Assembly: GCF_014077005.1 (NCBI RefSeq)
Contig: NZ_JACGVC010000047.1
Span: 275,145-339,144 of the forward strand
Reading direction: 5' to 3'
Length of the DNA: 64,000 nucleotides
Source of the DNA: Colwellia sp. MB3u-45
GTDB taxonomy: Bacteria > Pseudomonadota > Gammaproteobacteria > Enterobacterales > Alteromonadaceae
Shown here piece by piece: positions 39,021 through 48,390 of the stretch; the first letter of the stretch is position 1, and every line of letters starts with the position of its first letter. A program made the position numbers and the translations under genes. A model generated the notes under the pieces. It saw only the letters and a list, made by a program, of their open reading frames with translations. It searched no databases and had not been told where the DNA came from.

Positions 39021-40466
39021 TTAAGATTCAGGGTAGTCATACACTAACTGACCTAGCACTTGAATCGCTTGATCAATTTTTTCGCTCCATTGTACGCCAT
39101 AGCTAATACGCATATAGTTTTTATACTTTCCAGAGGGAGAAAAAACTTCTCCGGGTGCAAAATTTACGCCTTGGGCAATCGCTTGTTTAAAAAACTGGCT
39201 GGTATCAACATGTGAACGACAACGTACCCATAAAACGCTGCCACCCTTGGGTTTTGAAATACACACTTGCTCAGGAAAATGCTCGGCGATTAACGCCCGC
39301 ATGCGCTCACAATTATAACGCAGGGTTTTTCTCAGTACCTGCAAGTGCCGGTCATACTCGCCACTCATTAAGTAATCACTTAATGTCCATTGTTGCAACA
39401 TTGACGTAGAGCATGATTGAGCCCTTTTGATACGCTTAGCTTTTTCTTCAAACTTACCGGGTAACAACCAACCGACTCGATAACCCGGAGCCGCTGTTTT
39501 TGAAAAAGATGAACAGGTTAATACTAAGCCTTTTTCTGAGTATAACTGTGCTGACACCGGCCGGTGCTCAGTAAAATACAAGTCGCTGTAGACTTCATCC
39601 TCAATTAAGACAATGTCATTTTTTTCTAGTAACTTGACCATAGCTTGTCGTTGCTTGTCGGTCATCATTGACCCTAGCGGGTTACTAATGGCGCTTGAAA
39701 ACAAGCAAACTTTCACTGAATGTTGTTTTATAACCTTGGCTAATTCGACAACACAAACACCGTCTTCAGTGCAGGTGTAAACCTCTAAAGCCTTCATCCC
39801 CAAACTTTCAATAAGTTCGATGAGCCCAAAGTAGCAAGGTGATTCAACCGCGATAATATCACCGCGTTCAGCCACACATTGCAGGGCAATAGACAAAGCT
39901 TCTTGTGCGCCATTGGTAATAATTAAGTCTTCGTGATTAACCGAAACACCCTGTTCTTGATAACGAAAGGCTAAATTTAAACGTAGTTTAGGATCGCCAT
40001 TAATCGGCCCATAACTCACCGCTTTTTCAGATACTCGACTCAGCACTGAGCGCATCAATCTTGCTAGGGTTTTATCTGGCGGATGCGCATTAACAGGATT
40101 AGAAATGCCTAATGCCACTGAGTCAGGCATATGCACAGCGTCATAAACTTGCTCAATTAAACTCCGGCATGATATTTCTGCCGGCTCACAACTCGCCCAT
40201 ATTGCCCGCATAGGTAATAAAGTACGTGCTTGTTTAGCTTTTAAATAGTAGCCCGATTGTGGCCGAGCAGAAATACTGCCTTGGCGCTCAAGTTCAAGGT
40301 ATGCCTGCTTGACAGTAGGTACACTGATCTCAAACTGTCGACTGAGTTTACGTAAACTGGGTAATTTATCACCTGGGCGTATTGCGCCACTTTGTTGCTG
40401 AAATTCAACAAAGTCGATTACTTGTTGATATAAAAAGTAGGGGGATGATTTGTCAACTAATCGCAT
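39021..40466 (-). CDS. MocR-type regulator (GntR HTH fused to aminotransferase)
   Basis: A 481-aa fusion: a GntR winged helix at about residues 1-75 (SLRKLSRQFEISVPTVKQAYLELERQG, shown by FEISVPTVKQAYLEL) and a fold-type I PLP domain with CSSFSKTAAPGYRVGW, where the SFSK lysine should bind PLP. MocR proteins sense PLP or an amino compound and usually control a divergent gene. Here that is the EamA transporter, 386 nt away; the MFS gene is only 21 nt downstream and may be co-transcribed. Confidence 0.9.
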   Translation of the reverse strand: MRLVDKSSPYFLYQQVIDFVEFQQQSGAIRPGDKLPSLRKLSRQFEISVPTVKQAYLELERQGSISARPQSGYYLKAKQARTLLPMRAIWASCEPAEISCRSLIEQVYDAVHMPDSVALGISNPVNAHPPDKTLARLMRSVLSRVSEKAVSYGPINGDPKLRLNLAFRYQEQGVSVNHEDLIITNGAQEALSIALQCVAERGDIIAVESPCYFGLIELIESLGMKALEVYTCTEDGVCVVELAKVIKQHSVKVCLFSSAISNPLGSMMTDKQRQAMVKLLEKNDIVLIEDEVYSDLYFTEHRPVSAQLYSEKGLVLTCSSFSKTAAPGYRVGWLLPGKFEEKAKRIKRAQSCSTSMLQQWTLSDYLMSGEYDRHLQVLRKTLRYNCERMRALIAEHFPEQVCISKPKGGSVLWVRCRSHVDTSQFFKQAIAQGVNFAPGEVFSPSGKYKNYMRISYGVQWSEKIDQAIQVLGQLVYDYPES

Positions 40467-40852
40467 AACTGTATAGGTTGCATTTTCATTTTTTTGTATA
40501 TGTTATTAAAACAAAAAATCGGTAAAATGTCTATCCATCACTAACAGACCCTTTGCTTAGCATAAGCTCGGTTCATGTTAGCGATGAGGTTTAAAGTTGG
40601 AATGCATAAGAGTGGTAACTAAGGCGTTCAACATGGCATATCAGGTAAGACCGTATTGGATAAAACCGTATGAATAAGAAAGTATTGAATAATGCCTTAG
40701 CGCTTTTAGTACTTAGCTACAAAACAATAAACACAAAAAACAAAATAATGTCGATAACTACACACTGCCTCAGTCATCACTAACCGTATGGCGCTGAGTA
40801 ATTTAAATTTTGATCGCGAGTGCTTTACTTGCAAACATACTAAAGGATTGTA
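40467..40852. other. Divergent regulatory region with direct repeats
   Basis: 386 nt between MocR and the EamA gene, with no gene seen. It holds three imperfect ~15-bp repeats at about 40649-40692 (ACCGTATTGGATAA, AACCGTATGAATAA, GAAAGTATTGAATAA) and near the mocR start two CTGTATAGG / TTGTATATG-like sites. The repeats could be MocR binding sites, which typically are direct repeats. Confidence 0.45.
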
Positions 40853-41815
40853 ATGAACAACACATTTTTATACTTAATTACCGTGTTGATATGGGGCTCT
40901 ACTTGGATAGCGATTAATTACCAATTAGGTCATGTTGCTCCAGAAGCGTCTATCGTCTATCGCTTTGGTTTGGCTGCTATTATTTTATTTACCTACTGTA
41001 AACTTAAAAATTTTCCGTTAAGATTTTCCTTGCGCCACCATCTTCAATTTTTTCTTTTTGGCGTTACTTTATTTAGCTTTAACTATTATTTACTCTATAG
41101 CGCACAGCAACACATCAACTCAGCATTAACCTGCATTGCCTTTTCAATGATCATGTTTTTTAATGTCTTCAATGCTCGCATTTGGTACGGCACTCATATC
41201 ACTAAACAAGTTTACTTAGGGGGTAGCTTAGGATTACTCGGCATAGTGACACTGTTTTGGCCACAAGTAAGTGACACGCAATTAGGCGCTGAAACGCTAT
41301 TAGGCTTAGGATTTTGCATTCTGGGTACTTTAGTCGCCTCTACTGGCAATATGCTGTCAATGAGAAATCAAAAACTAAAGCTGCCGCTAATACCGGCAAT
41401 GACATGGGGCATGACCTACGGTGCCATTTTCATGGCGATAATCGCTATGGCTCAGGGGAAAAATTTCAGCTTTGACTATACATTTTCTTATATCAGTTCA
41501 TTACTTTATTTAAGCATTTTTGGCTCTGTTATTGCCTTTGCTAGCTACCTAACATTACTTAACCGCATTGGTGCACATAAGGCTTCTTATGCTTCAGTGA
41601 TGTTTCCAGCGGTGGCGGTGATCATTTCAACTGTAGTTGAAGGATTTGCATGGACCACCTATACCTTCGTGGGCTTATTATTTATTTTGGCCGGTAATCT
41701 TGTGGTACTCATTCGCTCTAAAAAGCAGCTAACAGCTGCTGGTTGTACAGAAAAACAGACAAATAGCGCAGAAAAAGCAGAAATCAATCAAACAAAACTG
41801 AAGACACAGAGCTGA
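40853..41815 (+). CDS. EamA/DMT family transporter
   Basis: Ten-helix drug/metabolite transporter of 320 aa with two EamA repeats: LITVLIWGSTWIAINYQLG at the start and a second half around GAHKASYASVMFPAVAVIIS. The C-terminal tail is polar and Gln/Lys-rich. Substrate unknown; often amino acids or nucleotide derivatives. AAGGA precedes the ATG (40853). It is divergent from mocR and ends at a strong terminator. Confidence 0.9.
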   Translation: MNNTFLYLITVLIWGSTWIAINYQLGHVAPEASIVYRFGLAAIILFTYCKLKNFPLRFSLRHHLQFFLFGVTLFSFNYYLLYSAQQHINSALTCIAFSMIMFFNVFNARIWYGTHITKQVYLGGSLGLLGIVTLFWPQVSDTQLGAETLLGLGFCILGTLVASTGNMLSMRNQKLKLPLIPAMTWGMTYGAIFMAIIAMAQGKNFSFDYTFSYISSLLYLSIFGSVIAFASYLTLLNRIGAHKASYASVMFPAVAVIISTVVEGFAWTTYTFVGLLFILAGNLVVLIRSKKQLTAAGCTEKQTNSAEKAEINQTKLKTQS

Positions 41816-41890
41816 TAATCAGGTTTAATACTTTCCAAACGGTCAACTTTTTTGTGCACAGTTCACTTTACCCTAAGTACAATTGCACCG

Positions 41891-41931
41891 CGGCGCTAAA
41901 CACCTTCCGGTTTAGCGCCGTTTTTTCTTAC
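41891..41931 (+). terminator. Terminator of the EamA gene
   Basis: Stem GGCGCTAAAC / GTTTAGCGCC with an 8-nt loop, followed by TTTTTT. Confidence 0.85.
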
Positions 41932-41970
41932 CCTGCTACTGTGCTTGTTTTTCCTTGCTAGTGTAAATTA

Positions 41971-42132
41971 ATACCAATTTCATTAATTAGGGGGGCTACT
42001 TTATACGCAGGAAAAATGGCCAAATATAAGGCATTTATTTTAATAACTAGTTGTGCTGATTATTAAATAAATAACGCAGTAGTTGGTTATTTTAACCAGT
42101 AAAAATGATCAGATAATTAGTGAGATTGGTAT
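41971..42132. mobile_element. MITE-like element (162 bp)
   Basis: Terminal inverted repeats of about 19 bp: left ATACCAATTTCATTAATTA, right TAATTAGTGAGATTGGTAT, complementary except two mismatches. Inside, GGTTATTTTAACC is an internal palindrome, and there is no coding frame. Ends of TA-target type suggest an IS630/Tc1-like non-autonomous element. It lies between the EamA terminator and the agmatinase gene, ending 12 nt from the latter's stop. Confidence 0.65.
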
Positions 42133-42143
42133 AACAGGTCAAA

Positions 42144-42959
42144 TTAAAGACCCATGAGCATTTTACCCGCAACCTCTTTCACTAGCTTTGCCGCCAACTG
42201 AGCGGTCATATTATCGATATCTTTATTGGGATTAAACTCGACAATATCAGCGCCCACCAGCGGTGTATTAATTTGATGGATAAGGTTGATCACTTCACGA
42301 CTTGTTAAACCACCCGGCTCTCGGTGTGAAACGCCCGGTGCAAAGGCGGGGTCAATACCATCAATATCAAGTGATAAATAAACTGGGTGCTGAAATACTA
42401 ACGGCTGGGCCAAAGGCCAATGGCGCATTTCTAATGACTCAACCTTAAACTTTTCTATTTGTTCATTTTGATGCAAATTTAATGTCCGTATACCTACCTG
42501 TACTAAGCGCTCACATAAACCGTCTTCCATCACGCGGGCAAAAGGACAAGCGTTTGAGTAGCGGTTGCCTTTAAAAGAATCATACAAGTCAGAATGGGCA
42601 TCAATGTGTAATATGGTGATTTTATCAAAAAATTTTCGGTAACTTTTTAGAATCGGATAACTAATACTGTGATCGCCCCCTAAAGTTAATAAACGGGTCT
42701 GTTGTGCGAGTAACTGGTCACAACCTTGTTCAATTTTATCGATAAAGTTATCTGACGAGCTTATGTCGACATCACCGGCATCAAGCCATTGCTTTGACTC
42801 GCGCAAGTTCACGCCTAATTCTGTAGCACCATTTAATGAACCATGATTTAACACTTCGCGAATCTTATTTGGCGCTAAGGCAGCGCCGCGCTCGAAGGAA
42901 GAGTTGTCATCAAATGGTACGCCTAATAATGCGACTTTACCTACTGGATTTTCTGCCAT
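42144..42959 (-). CDS. Agmatinase/arginase family ureohydrolase
   Basis: A 271-aa ureohydrolase with the two Mn ligand blocks LGGDHSISYP and HIDAHSDLYD, and YLSLDIDGIDPAFAPGVS. It cleaves a guanidino compound to release urea; agmatine is the likely but unproven substrate. It is shorter than E. coli SpeB (about 306 aa). No speA is nearby. A MITE abuts its 3' end. Confidence 0.82.
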   Translation of the reverse strand: MAENPVGKVALLGVPFDDNSSFERGAALAPNKIREVLNHGSLNGATELGVNLRESKQWLDAGDVDISSSDNFIDKIEQGCDQLLAQQTRLLTLGGDHSISYPILKSYRKFFDKITILHIDAHSDLYDSFKGNRYSNACPFARVMEDGLCERLVQVGIRTLNLHQNEQIEKFKVESLEMRHWPLAQPLVFQHPVYLSLDIDGIDPAFAPGVSHREPGGLTSREVINLIHQINTPLVGADIVEFNPNKDIDNMTAQLAAKLVKEVAGKMLMGL

Positions 42960-43098
42960 TTTATTGCCTTTTATGAACTTTTTATAAGCTTTTTGTGAAC
43001 AGTCTTTTATGATAAAACATGTTCAGTTATCTACTGAACATGGTTCATTTATACTCTTTCTACTTACCAATGCAGTTTGGCCGTTAAGCTAATAGTAT

Positions 43099-45534
43099 TT
43101 AATAGCTACCAATCGGTGAACCGGGTGGTAGTGTTATCTTGGATGTCGGTGTCGATGACTTATCATGCGCTAAGCTGTAATTAATTTGCTGAGCTAATAA
43201 CTGAAAGTGCGCTCGAAAGCCGGGGTATTTTCGTGTGCTGCGCTTATCAGTTAACCATTGGGCTAAATCCGTTAATGTTACATACACTTCAGCTCTGACT
43301 TCTGGCACAACATTTTGGCCATGCCAAAGCACAATTAAATGCTCAATTAATTGCTGATTTACTCTTTGTTGCACTAACATGGCTGTTGAGGTTTTTGGCG
43401 CTGATTTTACTGTGCCTTCGACCAGTTTATTGAGTAAAAATGCCACTGACGGAATATCGTTATCAAGCATGGCTTGTTGCTGTAGTCTTGCTAGTCGCTC
43501 GGCATTGAGTAATAGCGACAGTGTGTGTTTTGCACTTGCCTCAGCTGCACTGATGGGGTCAAAAGTTACCCCTGTTTGGCTATTAAAACTTTCTCTATCG
43601 CGATTATAACCATAGGCCTTAGGAGGTATTAAGGCGGTGATTTTAGCGGGCAGTGTTAAGGTTTCTACGGTTAGCGTTGCTAGTAAGGCGTCAAGTGCTG
43701 CTTGTTGAGATTTGCCTGCAACCCTGGTTTGCTGATTACTAAATTGTTCACTGCGCAGTTGATAGCCGTAGTCAACACCGGCAATTAACTTTGCCGCGGC
43801 TTGTACCTGAAAGCGGTGAAAGTTGTATATGGGCACTAATATTTTTTCGAGTTCAGACATCGGCGTACCAACCGGTATACTGTTCAAACCAAAGTTTTCT
43901 AATGCTAGTGCTCTAACCGCTAAAACCCGGTTTAACTCTACAGCCGCATCTTGACCATTATCCCACAAATGCCCTGTAGCATGAGCGCTTGATTGCGATC
44001 GTGCATCGGGGTCAGAAACATACTTCAGGCCCTTTTGCTGGGTTGCTGACACTAACTCAGTCAAAAACTGGGCTTCTTGCGCTTTTTCTACCTCAGCATA
44101 ACCATAAGCAACCACATATTTGTCCCATTCGCCGATATCTTCAGCATAAGCATTAGCTAAGCTTATCTGGCCATTTTCAATGGTAATTAACGGATGGGGA
44201 TAATCCATCACTGACGCTCGATTATTGACACTGGCGGCAAAATTATGTGCTATGCCTAAGGTGTGGCCAACCTCATGTGCCGCTAATTGACGAATGCGCG
44301 CTAAAGCCATGGCTTTCATAGCACCAGTGTCAGTATTGGCATTTTTAAACGGTGACGTTAAGCCTAAGGCAATTAAATAATCTTGGCGAACACGTAAAGA
44401 GCCTAAGGTAACATGGCCTTTAATAATTTCGCCGGTACGCGGGTCAATCACTGATGAGCCATAAGACCAACCGCGTGTCGCGCGATGTACCCATTGAATA
44501 ACGTTGTAACGAACATCCATGGGGTCAGCGTCACTTGGCAGCAGTTTAACTTGAAAGGCATTTTTATAACCAATAGCAGAAAAGGCTTGATCCCACCAAC
44601 GCGCGCCATCTAGCAAGGCACTTTTAATCGGCTCAGGGACTCCGGCATCTAAGTAATAAATAATCGGCTCTACCGCTGCACTTATTTTAGCGGCTGGGTT
44701 TTTCTTAACTAAACGATGGCGAGGAATATTGCGTTTAATCAATGGCTCATCAATGGCGCTGGCATAATCTGCATAGGCGTGCTGCCAAAAGCCACTAAAG
44801 GGATGAAACTTTCGTGTTTGATAACTATTATCAGGCAACTTAATTAGCGAGTGGTGCAAGTTAACCGTAACCGCTGAGGCATCAGGCGTTACTGAGCGCA
44901 AGTGCACTCCAGCGTCTGTGCCTTTATAAGTCACAGTAGCCTCTAATTCGGTATTGTTTGGAAAAGCTTTTGTACGCTTTTTATAAACCCCACTGCGCGT
45001 GGCATCAATCTTAAAACTGCCTTGTTGAGTACGCTTTAATTGTGCTGACAAGTTATGAATATCTGAGAGTAAAAATGGCGTGTAATCAATTAAGGTTTTA
45101 CGGTTATCTGCTGAACTATGACTCACCTTAAAGCCCCAGATAATCGAGCTAGCAAAGGCTTCATCTATCGCTTGCTGTTCAAGGAGGTTATCGCTATTAG
45201 CACGATAATCAGTGTTGAGTTGGCGCAGAAACACTTTATCACCCACTCTTTCAAAACGCACTAACCGAGTATCGCCCAATTGGCCACGGTCTAAACCAAT
45301 ATCATTTGAACCCACCCCCTGTGGCAAGCCACTTTGAAATAAAAATTCTTGCTCAAAGTTCTCTACTTCTAAAAACACTTTGCCCGTTTTATCATCAAGA
45401 TAAAAAGAAAAATAACCTTGATGGATCTGTTTGTCTTGAATAAATTCAGTATAACTTTTTTCTGTTTTTGCCTGCACTTGCGCTGACAAGCCACAGTAAA
45501 AAAATAACACCATTAGCCTAATAAAAAACCTCAT
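43099..45534 (-). CDS. Secreted zinc metalloprotease (DUF4953/DUF5117 type)
   Basis: An 811-aa protein with a signal peptide (MRFFIRLMVLFFYCGLSAQV, cleaved near AQA) and the metzincin-like site HEVGHTLGIAHNFAAS at about 400-415 followed by SVMDYPHP, a Met-turn. The large N-terminal domain matches the DUF5117/DUF5118 pattern. The substrate is unknown; homologues are exported and found mainly in Bacteroidetes and marine gammaproteobacteria. The C-terminus ends ITLPPGSPIGSY. Confidence 0.85.
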   Translation of the reverse strand: MRFFIRLMVLFFYCGLSAQVQAKTEKSYTEFIQDKQIHQGYFSFYLDDKTGKVFLEVENFEQEFLFQSGLPQGVGSNDIGLDRGQLGDTRLVRFERVGDKVFLRQLNTDYRANSDNLLEQQAIDEAFASSIIWGFKVSHSSADNRKTLIDYTPFLLSDIHNLSAQLKRTQQGSFKIDATRSGVYKKRTKAFPNNTELEATVTYKGTDAGVHLRSVTPDASAVTVNLHHSLIKLPDNSYQTRKFHPFSGFWQHAYADYASAIDEPLIKRNIPRHRLVKKNPAAKISAAVEPIIYYLDAGVPEPIKSALLDGARWWDQAFSAIGYKNAFQVKLLPSDADPMDVRYNVIQWVHRATRGWSYGSSVIDPRTGEIIKGHVTLGSLRVRQDYLIALGLTSPFKNANTDTGAMKAMALARIRQLAAHEVGHTLGIAHNFAASVNNRASVMDYPHPLITIENGQISLANAYAEDIGEWDKYVVAYGYAEVEKAQEAQFLTELVSATQQKGLKYVSDPDARSQSSAHATGHLWDNGQDAAVELNRVLAVRALALENFGLNSIPVGTPMSELEKILVPIYNFHRFQVQAAAKLIAGVDYGYQLRSEQFSNQQTRVAGKSQQAALDALLATLTVETLTLPAKITALIPPKAYGYNRDRESFNSQTGVTFDPISAAEASAKHTLSLLLNAERLARLQQQAMLDNDIPSVAFLLNKLVEGTVKSAPKTSTAMLVQQRVNQQLIEHLIVLWHGQNVVPEVRAEVYVTLTDLAQWLTDKRSTRKYPGFRAHFQLLAQQINYSLAHDKSSTPTSKITLPPGSPIGSY

Positions 45535-45956
45535 TGCATATCCTTGTAGTCTGTAAAGCTAAGTAAATTACTTGTTTAGCTAAAATTAAAATCATTAGAA
45601 GTGCTGAAAATACGCTTATTTTTGTTATAATCAGTGCAGAATTAACCTTTGATGTCTTGATAATGCCCATTGAATTAAATCAGTGAGCAGTAACAAGTAA
45701 TAAACAAGTAACAATAAATATTCAAAAACACATGTTTATTGTTGCAGACTAAACATCAGTACCTACATCGATATAGCCTAGGCTTGATTGAACCATAGCT
45801 AGCGTATGTGATTAAAAGTAACGTAGATATTGGATATTTAGGACACTTTATATGTTCGACTATTTATTGTAATAGGTATACTACATCATAACATCGAAAA
45901 TAAAATACGATATGCTCTATCATAAGAGTATGACTCTAAAGTAATTAGGTAACCCT
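45535..45956. other. Intergenic region with a candidate fbp promoter
   Basis: 422 nt between divergent genes, no gene seen. TATAAT at 45626-45631 with CTGAAA about 16 nt upstream could start an unusually long fbp leader (about 320 nt). A 9-bp inverted repeat AACAATAAA / TTTATTGTT lies at about 45709-45745. Confidence 0.45.
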
Positions 45957-46925
45957 ATGCAACGACTAGCTCCCGCTTTACGTGAAGACAATGTACCGTT
46001 AGATTTAATTTCATTAATAGAAACTATTTTAGCTGCCACCAAAGAAATTTCCTTTCGAGTTAGCCAAGGGCACTTAAGTGACTCAATGGGCTCGACCTTA
46101 GATGAAAATATTCAAGGTGAAGTGCAAAAGAAACTCGATATTGTTGCCAACGAGTTATTTAAAGATATTTTGTTAGAATCAGGCTTTGTCAAAGCCGTTT
46201 CTTCTGAAGAAGAAGACACGTCAGTGGCGGGTGTCGAAGATGGTAAATATATCGTTTCATTTGATCCCTTAGATGGCAGCTCAAATATCGATATTAACTC
46301 GTTAATTGGTACTATTTTCTCCATTCACCAAGCGCCAACAGACATGGCTGCTAGCAATCCTGATATGTTTAAACAATCAGGTAATCACCAAGTTTGCGCG
46401 GGCTATGTACTTTATGGTCCATCAACCACCTTAGTGATGACCACAGGCAGCGGTACGCACTTTTATGTTTTAGACCGCACGCATGGCGGTTATTTATTAG
46501 TTGAGCGCAATTTACAAGTGCCAGAAGATACGCAAGAGTTTGCTATTAATATGTCAAACCAACGTTTCTGGCAACAACCTATGCAAAACTACATTAGTGA
46601 TTTACTTGCCGGTGATACTGGCCCACGTGGTAAAAACTTCAATATGCGTTGGATTGCCGCTATGGTAGGTGATATTCATCGTGTTCTCACCCGTGGTGGT
46701 ATATTTACCTATCCGGCTGATAATAGAAATCCAGAAAAACCCTACAAGTTACGTTTAATGTATGAAGCCAACCCAATGAGCTTTTTAATTGAACAAGCCG
46801 GTGGTTTAGCCATGACTAGCCAAGGGCGTATCATGGATATTGAGCCAACAGATATTCATCAACGTGTTGAAGTGATCATGGGTTCTAAAAATGAAGTTGA
46901 AGCCTGTTTAGCTTATTACAAATAA
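45957..46925 (+). CDS. fbp: Fructose-1,6-bisphosphatase, class 1
   Basis: Gluconeogenic enzyme. The Mg site motif [13 protein letters not shown] and the sugar-phosphate block [19 protein letters not shown] (here [16 protein letters not shown]) are diagnostic. The length of 322 aa is normal. It starts at [11 protein letters not shown] with GTAACC upstream, so a weak ribosome site. Followed by a terminator at 46966. Confidence 0.95.
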   Translation: MQRLAPALREDNVPLDLISLIETILAATKEISFRVSQGHLSDSMGSTLDENIQGEVQKKLDIVANELFKDILLESGFVKAVSSEEEDTSVAGVEDGKYIVSFDPLDGSSNIDINSLIGTIFSIHQAPTDMAASNPDMFKQSGNHQVCAGYVLYGPSTTLVMTTGSGTHFYVLDRTHGGYLLVERNLQVPEDTQEFAINMSNQRFWQQPMQNYISDLLAGDTGPRGKNFNMRWIAAMVGDIHRVLTRGGIFTYPADNRNPEKPYKLRLMYEANPMSFLIEQAGGLAMTSQGRIMDIEPTDIHQRVEVIMGSKNEVEACLAYYK

Positions 46926-46965
46926 GCTTAAAAGTTACTCGATATAACAATGTATATATAAGCAT

Positions 46966-46996
46966 AAAAACACCTGAATATTTCAGGTGTTTTTAT
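46966..46996 (+). terminator. fbp terminator
   Basis: Stem AACACCTGAA / TTCAGGTGTT with a 3-nt loop followed by TTTT. Confidence 0.85.
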
Positions 46997-47301
46997 TTGT
47001 GCTAACCGGGGTGATTTATGGTTATTAAACACTGTTATAGACCTCGCCAGCACAGGTAAACAAGGCAGAAACTTTGTGTTGTTGGTAAAGTAATAACCTG
47101 GGTAACAGCACTTAAAGCGCCGCCATAAAAATTCAACTGCTGGCGACGAATGACCAAGTTCAATGACTAAAGTCGTATGAAAGAGTATAAATAGTGACTA
47201 GGCTAATGCTTAGAATTTTTGCTAGAATATACGACATATTATAGAAAATACTTATACAGTAGCGCCATTATTAGCTTAACGGCGCTTGGAGAGCACAATT
47301 T
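46997..47301. other. ppaC leader region
   Basis: 305 nt without a gene. Near the 3' end AGCGCC / GGCGCT (about 47260-47287) can form a hairpin just before the ppaC ribosome site (GGAG, 47288-47291). A TATTATAG-like sequence near 47238 is a possible -10. Confidence 0.4.
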
Positions 47302-48228
47302 ATGCCAGCTTATGCCGTAGGACACAAAGTTCCTGATTCAGATTCAATTTGTTCAGCCATTGCCCTTTCATATTTAAAAACCCATATTGGTGAAGATGTA
47401 CAGCCTGCACGCTTGGGTGAACTTTCGCCAGAAACACTATTCATTTTAGATAAATTTGGCTTAGAACAGCCTGAGCTTAAATTGAGTTTCGCTGATACTG
47501 ACGGCATTTATGTTGTTGATCACTCAGACCGAATTCAAGGCCCTGATGATATTGATGACTGCACAGTTTTAGGTATTATCGACCATCACAAGCTGGGTGA
47601 TATTACCACCTCTACCCCTTTAGAGATTTGGGTTCGCCCTGTAGGTTGTACCAATACCATTATTAAAATGATGTACGATTTTCACGGTATTGAAATTCCT
47701 AAAAATATTGCTGGCGCCATGATGTGTGCAATATTGTCAGACACAGTGATATTTAAATCGCCAACCTGTACAACCGCTGATATAAAATGCGTTGAAGCCT
47801 TGGCAGAAATTGCCGGTATTGAAGATTACAAAGGCTTGGGCATGGAAATGTTCACCGTAAAGTCATCAGTCGCCGGTACGCCCGTTCGTGAACTTGTTTT
47901 ACGTGATTTTAAAGACTTCAACATGAAGAATAATATTGTGGGTATTGGCCAATTAGAAGTGATCGACTTAGCTTTATTTGACGAGATGAAAGCTGATTTA
48001 TATGCTGATTTACAAGCCGTTAAAGAAGAAGGTAATCGTCATACTGTGATGTTGTTATTAACTGACATCATGCAAGAAGGCTCTGAGTTGTTAGTGGTAA
48101 GTGATGATATCAGCCTTATTGAAAAAGCTTATGATATTACTTTGGTTGACGGTAAAACTTGGTTACCGGGTGTGATGAGCCGTAAAAAGCAAGTTGTGCC
48201 ACCACTACAAGATACTTTTGCTAAGTAG
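47302..48228 (+). CDS. ppaC: Manganese-dependent inorganic pyrophosphatase (family II)
   Basis: DHH-family pyrophosphatase of 308 aa. GHKVPDSDSICSA, YVVDHSDRIQGPDD and GIIDHHKLGD hold the metal ligands, and SRKKQVVPPL is the C-terminal substrate loop. It hydrolyses PPi with Mn or Co, unlike the family I enzyme Ppa. Family II occurs in Vibrio, Shewanella and Colwellia. GGAG precedes the ATG. Confidence 0.95.
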   Translation: MPAYAVGHKVPDSDSICSAIALSYLKTHIGEDVQPARLGELSPETLFILDKFGLEQPELKLSFADTDGIYVVDHSDRIQGPDDIDDCTVLGIIDHHKLGDITTSTPLEIWVRPVGCTNTIIKMMYDFHGIEIPKNIAGAMMCAILSDTVIFKSPTCTTADIKCVEALAEIAGIEDYKGLGMEMFTVKSSVAGTPVRELVLRDFKDFNMKNNIVGIGQLEVIDLALFDEMKADLYADLQAVKEEGNRHTVMLLLTDIMQEGSELLVVSDDISLIEKAYDITLVDGKTWLPGVMSRKKQVVPPLQDTFAK

Positions 48229-48310
48229 TTAGCTGCACTATAAATGTAAAGTTATAAGCGTAAAGTTATACCTGTAAAACTATAACTTAAAACGATATTA
48301 AAACGATATT

Positions 48311-48340
48311 AAAAAGCCCAGCAATTGCTGGGCTTTTTGT
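48311..48340. terminator. Terminator between ppaC and the oligopeptidase gene
   Basis: Stem AAAAGCCCAGCA / TGCTGGGCTTTT with a 2-nt loop. A- and T-runs on either side fit both convergent genes. Just upstream ACGATATTAAA is repeated. Confidence 0.85.
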
Positions 48341-48390
48341 TAGCGATTGACTTTACAATCGCTCATTACCAACGAATTATAGCCAAGCGC

